Assembly (NCBI GenBank): GCA_963989385.1
Contig: OZ022515.1
Span: 6,170,803 to 6,234,802, forward strand
Direction of reading: 5' to 3'
DNA from: Ctena decussata
Taxonomy: Eukaryota > Mollusca > Bivalvia > Lucinida > Lucinidae
DNA: 64,000 bases
Part shown: piece by piece, positions 1-10,704 of the stretch
How the letters are laid out: each line of letters begins with the position of its first letter
Position numbering within the stretch: the stretch's first letter is position 1
Translations under genes and position numbers: made by a program
The notes under the pieces: generated by a model
The model's input: only the letters and a program-made list of their open reading frames with translations
Database searches by the model: none
Told to the model about the DNA's origin: nothing

Positions 1-2300
1 TCTAACAAGTATACGACGCCCTTTAGTGAAACTGCTCAGTTTCGCATTACTGTCAATGGAAAATATTTTACAAAAGCATCCAAAAATTTGGACTTTCCGT
101 ATTCTGTTATGTATAGTCATAGGAATCATTAGGACATTAGAACAGTTGATGGAATTTTTATCGTTTTCGAGAAAATAAGCAGAACCCCGTTTGCACTTGG
201 GAGCAAACGGACTATACCATCAATAATATACAGTTATTATGCAGCTAAGATATTGTAACGGCATACCAAAATTTTTCATTTCAAAGCCTGATTTTGAATT
301 CGAAAGAATTTACGGTGTCGATACTTGTGTGACTTGAGCTACATTGCTCCTTATATAATTTAAGCTACATTGGTACCAGTATACTGTCAGTTTGTTTCAT
401 TTAGCTGTGATATTATAAGATTTATAAGTGTATAGAATTTAGTTAAAAAGGTGATATTAAGACTCTGTGATAGATTGTATTGTATTTCATGTATATTTTG
501 AGAAAGTTTCAACTCTATTTTTCAGGAAAGCCCTGTATCACAGTATCACAGTGACCTAACACTCACTATGCACTTGTAGAAGCAGCTTAAAGACTGAAAA
601 GGTGGTAAGATTTTCAAGTTATTAATTTACTTGTATTACCATTTTTATTATCATTATTATTCATTTATCATTTTCGCATTTAGTCCTATTAGTCAGGTGG
701 CGGATTCGAGAAAAGAGCTCTAGAAAATGAGTTTGTGGGCACTTTCGCGGCATGATTGGCAACCATGCTAAAAATACTTGCCGATATGTCCTCGTTTAAT
801 TTTTGCCGGTTGCCAAACCTGATTGCCCATTGTGTACCGTATAAACGAGGTCAAAGGTCATTAAGTGCAAAATCACGAAAAAACTGTTTAGAAAATGGTT
901 ATTGTACATTTGGGATATAAATATCACCGAAGTTAATTGCTGAGCACATCAAAAACCTTGTGCGACAATTGTAAAGCATACTTGAACAATTTCTGTTCAA
1001 TTAAAACTGTGTTTGTGTCCGTCTGTACACTTATTTTCGTAAAATACAGGCATTCATAGAAATAACTTTTATATTTTATAAATCAAAGACTACACTGCAT
1101 AAATATATATACAACGCTTTTAGACTTGGTAGGTTTCATCTTTATAAGCAAACTATCATATATTTCTAGCTCAACATTTACATAAAAAGTGCTGGTTTCA
1201 TTAGCATGTGTTGTTTACGATACATAAATTGTTTACAGTTGCAATCTGAAATCTAATGCAACTTAATGGCCATAATATTTTTTTTTGTGTTTTCGCATAA
1301 ACATGCAAGAATTTTGAGACTGAGCTGTGGCGCATATAAAATACAATGCAGATAAATCAATCTTATGTACTTTACGTTACCAAAATGGTAAATTAGTCAT
1401 ATAAATCTATATTAAAAGCTTCAATGATATAAAAAAATATGTGGCATTATTCATGTTTGTGTTTATAGATGTTTTCTAGTTAATAAAGTTTACAAAGTGG
1501 ACAATGATCCATTTTCAAACTATTTTTAGACATAAAATACACATCAACATGTCTAGAATAAGTTTTCAGATATACAGGAGTATTTCATATGTTCAATCAA
1601 GAATATCAAAATTGTCGACAGAAAGTTTGAAACTCATCGACTCGTGCTTTTGATTCTAATGGGAGTTTATGTTATACATGCAAAGTTGTTCAAAATTGTA
1701 ACATATACGATTTGTATCAGTCTTACAGCATTGCGTGTAATTTACGTTAACACAGACAAGTTTATAGGTTCATAGGAAGTTTATGGGAATCATATATGAT
1801 AAATCGAATCTAAATATTGCTATTGGCCATACGCAGAGGCTTCATAAGCCTCTGCCATACGATATTATGTTGGTTCTCATGTGAATCGCCTCTCCTAGAG
1901 ATGCATAATGAATTTAATTGACTAAAAGGCATTAGCCTTTGTAGTTTACGTAATAGGAAGTGTTTTAATTTCGTACCTGAAAACTGCTGATTTTTTAAAA
2001 GGTCTTAAAAGTAACTTGAAACTTTGTCTACGTATGAATAGGCATACGGTACAAGTAAAATATTGAAGAAAACAAACCATGCTGCTTACTATATAAATAC
2101 AAAGGAAACAAGATGAATCAAGGAGGTGGGGGAGGGAGCGGGGTGAAAATTGTAACAATTGTCCAAGCTATCCCCGATTCCAATGTTTATACCCTATTTC
2201 CCCAAGAATCTTAATACTACATTTATCGTTTAATAGTTATGACATCATAAGTGAATAAAGCCAGTTATAATTCAAGGTGTTAATATCAATTCTCTGTAAT
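1..2300. other. AT-rich non-coding DNA, no gene seen
   Basis: Short chance open frames only, with no recognisable protein motif and no splice-consistent exon chain. The only structure found is a dispersed repeat copy at about 727-870, listed separately. Confidence 0.6.
727..870 (-). repeat. Dispersed repeat, inverted copy of the 7.13-7.45 kb unit
   Basis: The segment contains GGGCACTTTCGCGGCATGA near its left end and GAGGTCAAAGGTCATTAAGTGC-like sequence near its right end. Read as the reverse complement it aligns by eye with 7288-7445 (TGCACTAAATGACCTTTGACC ... CATGCCGCGAAAGTGCCC). The two loci are about 6.4 kb apart in opposite orientation. No coding content is seen. Confidence 0.65.
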
Positions 2301-2319
2301 CATCAAGAATTTTATAATA

Positions 2320-3445
2320 GGGGTGGCTCACGCATGGACTCAGATTTTGTTAAAACTTGCTGACAGTTTGAGATGTTTCACAAAAACAAATGAATGACCG
2401 CTGTTTCATTCATTCACACTTCCGTTGCCATGGTAACGGCTTCCAAGGATTTTGGCCAAAAATCAACCAAAAATTTCTTAAAATTTGACATTTTAGTCCT
2501 TTTAGTATTGTCAAAATTGCCATTATTTGGACTATATATGTCTTGTTTGTAAAAATGCAGACCTTTATAAATAATAATAAGTTTTAATATCTCCCTTACT
2601 GAATTGCTGTTGTAGTCTCACATACCATGAAATGTGGGTGGGGTAAGCAGATCCTGGAAAATGTCATTTTAAGGCAGTTTTGAATTGGCACACCAAAGTT
2701 GCGCGGGCACTCTGACATATACGCATACTGATAAAGTTTACAGTGGGATTTGAAAATTCATAAAATGAAAAGACATGTATGGGAAGTTACCATCATATAG
2801 TCGTAACCATGGCAACAAAACCTCCCCTATTGAAAAACTACAAAAATACAATAGTGTTAAAAAATTCATTTATTTCTATGTGGTATGATAAGAACAATTT
2901 CATAAAGTCAGAATTGTTATTTCAGTATCACTCGTGTGTTAACAATCAACAGATACTGTGAAAAAAAAATAATTTTATGCCATTAAGGGGCGCCAAAAGG
3001 GGCAAAAAGTGACATTTTCAATGAAAAACTCATAAATATCTTGTTTCATTTCTTGAAAAACGGCACTGACAACACAAAATATTCTCAAAAGCTATTCTGA
3101 ATATATTATGCATTGTATTATGACACTGTATATGCTCTGAGGCCATTTGCTTTACAGAAAAAGGGGCTCAGAAAGGGCTCAAAAAATAGGAGGGGGAGGG
3201 GGGTATCGAAAATGTGAAATATCTCTACGATATTATAATCCAATCATATGTAACCGTTGCACTTATTGACAAAATCTTATCCTTTGCATATGAGAATACC
3301 GGACGAAACAAAAGATGCTGTGAACAAACTAATGTTAGCCTTTAAGAGGGGCCCCCAAAGGAGAAAGAAGGGAAAATTCCACTCAAAACACACACAATTT
3401 TTATTTTACTTCTGGAATATATAGGCCGTGAGCCAGATATGGTTT
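2320..3445. repeat. Possible degenerate pearl-like element
   Basis: Near the left edge is GGTGGCTCACGCATGG and near the right edge CCGTGAGCCAGA, which could be subterminal inverted repeats (GGCTCACG / CGTGAGCC). Between them, loosely repeated blocks contain CCATGGTAACGG-like and AAGGGGC..AAAAGGGGC motifs. The periodicity is poor, so the call rests mainly on the inverted edge motifs. Confidence 0.25.
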
Positions 3446-4735
3446 ACCTACCCCCAAGGGGGAGTTTTGTAGACCATAATTTTCTATAAGCCCAGTATCT
3501 TAGAAGTACTTTGCAGCATGTTAGCTCTCTGGCGAATGGGGTGTTACGCTGTAACAGCCTGTTATAAACGTTACCAATTACAATAATAAACATAGCATAA
3601 AATATTGAAAATTATATAAAAAAGACAAGTCACTTTCCTATGTTTAAAATTATAGTAGATTCTATTAGAACAATCCAGTAGCTAAACGTTATGATGTTTA
3701 AATTATCACTTTAGCTAACATGGTGTAATATACGAGATATTTGTCTTTACACTCCATCAAAATTGCAATTTCAATTCAAAATATTTTCTTTATGTAAATT
3801 ATTCCTTCCATATTGGACCATATATATATATTACTGTATTAAAGGCAATTTGTTCATCTTTACTGATATGCAAAAATTATTATCCTATCTTATATATTTT
3901 GTGAGAAATATGATGTTGAACACAGTATCATCTTACAAATGTTCCATATTTGCAGTTATCACTTGCAGTATAATTCTAGTGCTTGAATTTCACTGTTGTT
4001 GTTGAAAATAACAGTAAAGTCTAATATTGAATATGTCAGCCTATTAAAACAGCAAGGAACAGTGGCAGAGTATTTTGAAAGCATCTCACTCGGCCATAAA
4101 GATCGGTAGTATACGTTACCTATGACTATATTCGTTAAAATCTAATAATTTTTAGATAAAATCATTTTATTTTCTTTGGTAGCAGTTTCTTCATAAGAGA
4201 ATCTTTTAATATTAGAAACAAATACATTCTGGTTTATTCTTTATCATAAAAGCTAATACTAATAGTGATGTAAATAGCATTAATGTATAAGATCGTTCAT
4301 TATGATATCTCTAATCAGTTTTTTTTTTCATTTTCACATAGAAAACAATAACAAATATAAGTCTAGCAGTTCTTATGATATTTTGTGTACTTGGGCCTAT
4401 CTACATTTTCATACGCGATTAGTTTTAGGGATTCATCAGGAGTGTTTTATACGTAATTAAACACAGAATACTTTATATATTTCAAATTGTAATGTTTAGA
4501 ACGTGACATATTCTGAACATGCAAACCTGGTTTTGCTATTTACTTGGTTATTATACCAAAATTCAAAGTATTTCATAATGACATTATTCAGCATCTTTCC
4601 TTTAGAATTTTTAGTTAGGTTTGAAAGATAGTAACATAAATGAAATTCTGTTATATAAAGCTACAAAATGCAAAAAAGAGAAGAAAAGAAAAACAGAAAG
4701 GCAGTAAGGAGAAAAAAAAAAAAAACTAGACAATC
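3446..4735. other. AT-rich non-coding DNA
   Basis: No recognisable coding region, RNA gene or clear repeat was found. An A-rich tract lies at about 4675-4726. Confidence 0.55.
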
Positions 4736-4739
4736 ACTA

Positions 4740-5490
4740 AAGGTGATGAATGCCCCCGCCATATGCCTCACTAGAAAAGTAATGTGTTAAAACATATTTG
4801 TGTGAAGTTACATCAAAATCTGTCAATAAATAAAGGTGCTAGAGGGATGACTGAGTTTTTCTTAAAAATACCAACTGTGACCTTGACCTTGGAACTACAA
4901 CCCTGAAAGGTTAACTTGTCCAAGATATTGTCATACTTAATATATGTGTGAAGTTCTATCAAAATCAGTTAATAAATAAAGGCGCTAGAACCATGACAAA
5001 GATTTACATGTACCTATAATAGCATCTGTGACCTTGACCTTGGACCTACAACGATGAAACGTAAATTTGTCCCAGATATTGTCAAGCTAAATATTTGTGT
5101 CAAGTTATGCCAAAATCATTCTAGAGGGATGACAGCATATTTTCTAAAATAGCAAATATGACCTTGACCTTTACCCTGAAATTCTGGATCACGAACTTGT
5201 CCAAGATATTGTCACACTAAACATTTGAGTGAAGTTACATCAAAATTGTCAATGAATAGAGGAGTAGAGGAATGATAAAGTTTTTTTCTAAAAATAGCAA
5301 CTGTGACCTTGACCTTGGACCTGCGGTGCTGAAACAGTAATTTATTCAAGATATTGTTATACTTAACATTTATGTGAAGTTACATCAAAATCGATCAATA
5401 GATGAAAGCGCTGGAGCAATGCCCTAGTTTTTCTGAAAATAGCAACTGTGACCTTGACCTTCATTTGCTCTAATGCAAGTTTCAGGCATC
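4740..5490 (+). repeat. Degenerate tandem array, about 146 bp period
   Basis: About five units each carry the phrase 'aatagcaactgtgacc' followed by TTGACCTTGGACCT-like sequence. Anchors occur near 4874, 5027, 5157, 5302 and 5447, a spacing of roughly 130-150 bp. Each unit also repeats 'gtgaagttacatcaaaatc' and 'aataaaggcgctagag'. The array is preceded by GATGAATGCCCCCGCC, similar to the edges of the array at 57.8-58.7 kb. It is probably the core of a pearl-like non-autonomous element; terminal motifs were not resolved. Confidence 0.6.
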
Positions 5491-7125
5491 AAATCACCTA
5501 CTGTTAAACCTGTTCTGGTATCTCAGCTCATCTGAATAGGTTGGGATAGTGAAAGCATTTTGAGAAAACAGCAAAGGCGATTGTTATCCGAGGTTAACCT
5601 ACTACATGGTCACGTTTCCCACTTCTGTGCCGGCTAAGAAAATTACAAGACATCTATGTTTTACCATTTCATTCTTCTACAAGTCATGTTGTGTGAGTAT
5701 TATACCAGTTCTGGCCACCAAATGTCCCCAATGTCAGTATGCTAAAATACCACTATAGTGGCAGACACAAACTCATACTCAATAATGCTAATATCCATGT
5801 TTGCTCATGCAAACTGCGTAACGTACTTAACACTGCAGATAAGGCTTTACAAATAGGTCTATAGATAAAAGGATAGCATCTTAATCTACTAGAAGACGCC
5901 TGTAAACACTGTAGTGTCGGGTCAAGTTATTGAAAGACATTAACAGACATCATGGTACCTACATGTATCTATGACACTGCCAACTTGAGCATCGATTATG
6001 GCACCTGCTCAATGTACGAAATGCCTCTAGAGATATTGTAAACTTAAGGCAGTTCATTCTTTTATATCGACACGGGCAGAATCCAGATCAGTCTATTTCC
6101 AGACATCTACAAAAGACTGTTGTACCACCACAGGGCATGAAAAGAGGATGCATTGACATGGTTTTAGAAATTCGGGTCACTACAGAGCCTCTTGAGAGTC
6201 ATTGCTCGCCGTTTGATGATTCCTTATTTTATTCTGTCTGCATCTTTATCTTATTCGACTACATGAAAACCACTAGTATAAAGACAATTATATCGGTGCT
6301 TCAGCTGAATTTGCTCTATCAACACTGTAGTACAAGTTCAAATTCTGTCAATAAATTGTTACCTTCAATTTTGTAGTGCCAGCTGCTTGACTAAAATACT
6401 TCACATTGATATTATAGACAGCACCTTATGAGCGGTACTACAATGACCTACCGTTATCCTTAACAGATGAGGTGATGCAATATTCTGAATGAAGATTTCC
6501 GGTAAATAGAGCTTGAACAATGGTCTGCTATGCAATATCATATAGATGCCTGGGACAATACAATTGCTTTTTCTCCATGTTTCTGGTTTATGATTTCTGA
6601 TCACATACGCCCAGTAACGTATGTAACGCTGCAAGTTTCTGCATGGTTTGATATACCCTTAATTTTTGTTTTTACTTGATTTAATGTAAAAGGACAGTAA
6701 ATATTTGCTGGTTTCAGTAAAATGGTAACTTTATCCAAAATATAATAGTTTGTCCATTATGCTGGGGAAAACTCGGTAACGTAGATTACAGTTATGCTCT
6801 ACAAGAGATAACTGTTATAACTCTACAGAAAAGCAACGCAAATTTTTAAACAGCAAGATTTAAATCCGTTTTAATATTTATTTGATTGAGAAGTATAAGA
6901 ACAGACGAATTCAGCAGATTTATATGGTAACGTATTTAAATTTGCGATGACTGTCAAACGCACCGACAGTCAGACAGCAGAGAATTGTATCTTGTAATGT
7001 TTTAATATACTTTTGGAAAAACAAACAGTGCAGGAAGTCTCTCCTTCAGATGGGTGGTGGCAGGCTTATGGGCTATCGGTAACTAAAAAGACTGTTCTAG
7101 AATTAATGGTATAATAAACCACTAT
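5491..7125. other. Non-coding, nothing recognised
   Basis: Open frames here (for example 6137-6376) have no recognisable motif, codon signature or splice context. No repeat family shared with the rest of the window was noticed. Confidence 0.5.
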
Positions 7126-7129
7126 ACAA

Positions 7130-7445
7130 AAGTGCACTTACTGACCTTTGACCTAGTTATGATTAAATACGACGTCGGCAAAATGGCAAAAAGCTTTTAT
7201 GGTATGTTTACTTACTTCATTTGATATAGTTGCCTCTTAATCCGCGAAAGTGCCTATAAATTGAATAATTCACTCACAAACTGGTATATAAAAATGCACT
7301 AAATGACCTTTGACCTCATTTTGACCTTATATGTTGTCTGTTGAGCTGGCAACTGGGCAAAATGGTTTTAGGTATGTTTACTGACTTCAATGAGCCCGGT
7401 TGCCCGTCATGCCGCGAAAGTGCCCACAAATCCAAAATTTCACTC
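7130..7445 (+). repeat. Tandem dimer of about 157 bp repeat
   Basis: Two adjacent divergent units begin at about 7130 and 7288. Each has GACCTTTGACCT near its start, a GGCAAAATGG motif in the middle and CCGCGAAAGTGCC near its end. A third copy lies inverted at 727-870. A GCGAAAGTGCCCAAGTGCCC fragment also occurs at about 28801. Confidence 0.7.
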
Positions 7446-7589
7446 ATAAACCACCGGACTATAAAGTCCCAAATCATACGTCCCAAACCCTGTGATAAAA
7501 TTTAAAATTCATTGTGTGAATGATTTGTGGGCATAGTACAAACAACAGTTTGCAATCGTTAATGTCTTAATACCAACAGGCTGAAGAAA

Positions 7590-7960
7590 ATTTAGTTGTC
7601 ACCTGTCTGTCCGGTGTCACCTAAAAAAAAATATTTAATAGTCACCTGTCTGTCCGATGTCTCCTGTGAATTAAGTTGTCACCTGTCTGTCAAGTGTCAC
7701 CTAAAAAAAGTTTGGTTGTCACCTGTCTGTCCAGTGTCACCTACACTTATTTACAGTCAACCATGATTGAATTACTTCCCTTTCAATAATTGAAAAGGTA
7801 ACAGAAAATTTAGTTGTCACTTGTCTGTCCAGTGTCACCTTTAAATTAAGTTGTCATCTGTCTGTCCAGCGGCAGTGTCACCTGAATTATTTCAGTATGA
7901 TTGTTGGAGTTAATTCTCTTTGTGAAATTTAACAGAAAACTTGTTGTCACAAGTCTGTCT
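7590..7960 (+). repeat. Minisatellite, GTTGTCACCTGTCTGTCC unit
   Basis: About six copies of a unit reading GTTGTCACCTGTCTGTCCAG followed by TGTCACCT, separated by A-rich or TTAAATTAA-like spacers. They occur between 7595 and 7880, with a decayed copy near 7945. Spacing is irregular, about 40-90 bp. No coding sense is apparent. Confidence 0.75.
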
Positions 7961-8895
7961 TAGATTTATGGTCCAGAATTATAATTTGAGTTGTTTCCCT
8001 TTGATCATAAAATGCAGTTGAGTTTGCTTTTTTATGAAAATAAATTCACTTGTATGACAACTTCGCGACAGTTTTGTTTGTTTTCTAAGAAGAGAAGATA
8101 AGAAGTGACATTGGATGGAAATACAGTAAATAGTGAAATATTGTTAAAATTATAAATTCTTTTGATTGTTGTGAGGCATAGGTATTACTACAGCATCAAC
8201 ACTAGTGTGATATATTTATTGTTGTCAGACTTTGAGTTGATTTAAAAGGCAACAATACTTAATTACATTTATATTGCACATCTGTATTAGAGATATACTA
8301 TAGGCATTCAAAATAGCCATAGTATTGAACCAATTTACTTGAACTGGAGTTTGTGTTCAGTGATATTGTTGCAAAGTTGTATTATTAATGCAGTGATAGA
8401 GTAGTGCCTGTGTTGCATAGTGTTTACCTGAAACAGGGTTAGATTTACTTTAGTTCAGGATATAGTGATGTAACATTATTCACTATAAGTGATAGTGAAT
8501 TTAATAGTGAAAAATAGTGACATTTTGTGAATTATATTACAATAAAAGTGTGTATTAGATACTTAATTTGTGATTTCTTTTTTCTTTGATTGCAAACTGA
8601 AGTGATTATAAGTCAGTGCCCCTGATGTGTCACTTCCAATTGTTACATTTCTTAACTACAAGTTAAGAATTGTAATTGAATTTTATACAATAGTGATCAT
8701 TGGTGTTAATAGAAAGTGTTTGTGTGGACCAAGTGTTTATTAAATCACATTGTGGTTTAATAAATAAAAGTATTTAGGTTCTTTGCAATATTTTGCTTTG
8801 ATCCTAATATATTAACACTTAGGACTTAGTTTATCCTAGTGTTAATAGTTAACCTTAAAGGGTTAAATTCTCAAAACATTATCTTGCTATAATTT
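7961..8895. other. AT-rich leader-like stretch upstream of the gag-like ORF
   Basis: Rich in 'tagtgata' and 'gtgaat' words with no coding region. It could be the long terminal repeat and leader of the element carrying the ORF at 8900, but no primer-binding site or repeated terminal sequence was identified. Confidence 0.3.
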
Positions 8896-8899
8896 AGAT

Positions 8900-9482
8900 T
8901 TGTCCACACATAGTGATAAGATGGCTTCAGGTGGTGAAGGACAAACTCCTAAAAAGGGTTTTGACTGGCCTGAGAAAGACATTGAGTTCATGATTGAACA
9001 ACTTGTGGCCACAGGGAGATTTGAAGTGCTCCCCACAAGTATGGACCTATCTGTAACTCAAGGTCTTGGTGCAAGGCCTAAAGTCAAAACCCCTGCTACC
9101 CCAAAAGTGGAAGCCACTACTGACACTGGTGATCTGGTGTCATTGCCTAGTCAACTGCCATTGGCTACAAGCACACCAGATCACAAAAGTGTGAAAGCTG
9201 AACCAGTGAAACTGATTTAAAACTCCCCCCTCCCACACAAAGAGACAGTAAGAAAACTGTGTCCAAAGACCCCCCTCCTCCCCTTCTGTTCTACATTAAA
9301 ACAGAACCTGCCCCCACCCATGTTCACTTTGCAGATACTGGTTCAACAGATAATAAAACTAGAAATAAACCAGGCAGTGATAAATTAGGACCACAACCCA
9401 CCCCTGCCCTGCATACTGATTTCAATGCAACAAGTTTCCTTAACAGTTCTTACTTAGCAAGTATGAGGGTACAGAGAGTATT
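8900..9482 (+). pseudogene. Gag-like N-terminal ORF remnant, probable LTR retrotransposon
   Basis: An open frame of 106 codons (8900-9220) begins TTG-S-T-H; its first ATG codes for MASGGEGQTPKKGF. It contains an acidic helix-like stretch, WPEKDIEFMIEQLVATGRFE, followed by a Pro/Thr/Lys-rich linker. After a stop at 9218-9220 a second frame (9259-9495) continues in the same Pro-rich style (KTEPAPTHVHFADTG), which suggests a frameshift in a longer protein. Coding similarity stops where a dispersed repeat begins at 9482. An N-terminal acidic helix followed by a disordered Pro/Thr linker fits gag proteins of Ty3/gypsy-type elements, but no capsid, zinc knuckle or pol sequence is present. This is inference; a host gene fragment is not excluded. 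Confidence 0.35.
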
Positions 9483-10443
9483 TTGGTACAGATAGATAGA
9501 AACGTTCCTAATGACTTAGGAAAAGTTTACTTCATGAAAAAATATCAACAAGTAAGGAAGTTATAGCAAAAAAACTACCAAACTTTTAGTCAAAATGTGG
9601 TGTTCAACAAGGTGCGGAAATCAGACTTCTAGTATATCTCTTTAAATGTCTGTCAGATTTCTACAGTTTAAGTAACTGACCTCATACTACCAGAACAAGT
9701 TCTAGAAAGGTGTAGAAATAGATTAAATGGCAAAGTTTTGAATTTTAATGCCAAATGAGGGTCTGATAGGAATCAGTCCACAATTATTTCCCTTGATTGG
9801 TTGAACACTTTCAGGATATACTTTCACACAAATAGTTCCCTGGTTCATTGGTTTCTAAGAATGCCATTTTGACTGAATATCCTGCTTGCTATAGCAAACT
9901 GGAAAGAGCCTTGGATATGCTTCTTGAAAATATATAATTAGTTCAGAATCCCCAGCACTGGAGTAACTAGAGGAACCGAATCACACCCTTCATAGGTGCC
10001 CCTACAGCGGCAGTTTGTCTCATAAGTTGACGGGTCAATGTTATACCGTAAAAACAGCGGAAAGACAAGTTCGTTTTTACCTGTTTAAACTGTTTGAAAA
10101 TTGTTTGTCATGCCTCAGAGACTTGAGGAAAAGAGAGTTAAAAGTGCCTGAAGTGTTGTGAAAAAAGTTTCATGGAAGGATGGATAATTAAATTGTATAG
10201 TAAAACTAATTGTGGTCTCGTGCCTGATATAGGGTGGGGTAATTGTTTATACTTTCAGTTTGCGAGATCTGTACGTTGCAGGGCCTTTCAGCGTTGATGC
10301 AACGGAGATCATTTTCGCTGATACAGTCATAGGATTTGGCACAGAGACAGAATTTCTCCTACATTGAAAAGCGTTCTACAGGCAGTGAGTACTTTATTTT
10401 AATTTTTTGAATAAATTGGACTTTTAAGTGAGAACCGTTAAAC
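9482..10443 (+). repeat. Repeat A, longer copy
   Basis: 9482-9766 and 10216-10443 match 31016-31471 almost base for base. This copy holds an extra 449 bp between two CTGATA words (9761 and 10210 areas) and an extra stretch of about 40 bp between two GAGATC words near 10266 and 10305. The short direct words at both junctions make the 31 kb copy the likely deletion derivative. No coding region was recognised. Confidence 0.8.
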
Positions 10444-10544
10444 AATATTGACATGGGTTCCCTAATGGAACTTGAATGCAGTCTGGATTTAGAGGCCATA
10501 AGATATTCCTACACTTGTCTGTGTTGGTAGCCTCATTCTGAGGA

Positions 10545-10655
10545 ATTAGGGACATAACGGACCACGGACAATACCGACAACGGGAAAAACGGACCATGCT
10601 TGGGACAAAAATGGACCACGTTCGGGACGAAACAAACCACTTTCAGACCTTCCGT
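10545..10655 (+). repeat. GGACCA/GGACAAAA motif cluster, left flank
   Basis: Repeated words ACGGACCA, GGGACAAAAATGGACCACG and GGGACGAAAC occur in quick succession. The same motifs occur in reverse-complement orientation at 16233-16610, beyond the element at 10680-16020. Confidence 0.65.
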
Positions 10656-10704
10656 TAACTTGAGAAAGCATGTTTCATTAGCTCACCTGAGCACGAAGTG
10701 CTCA

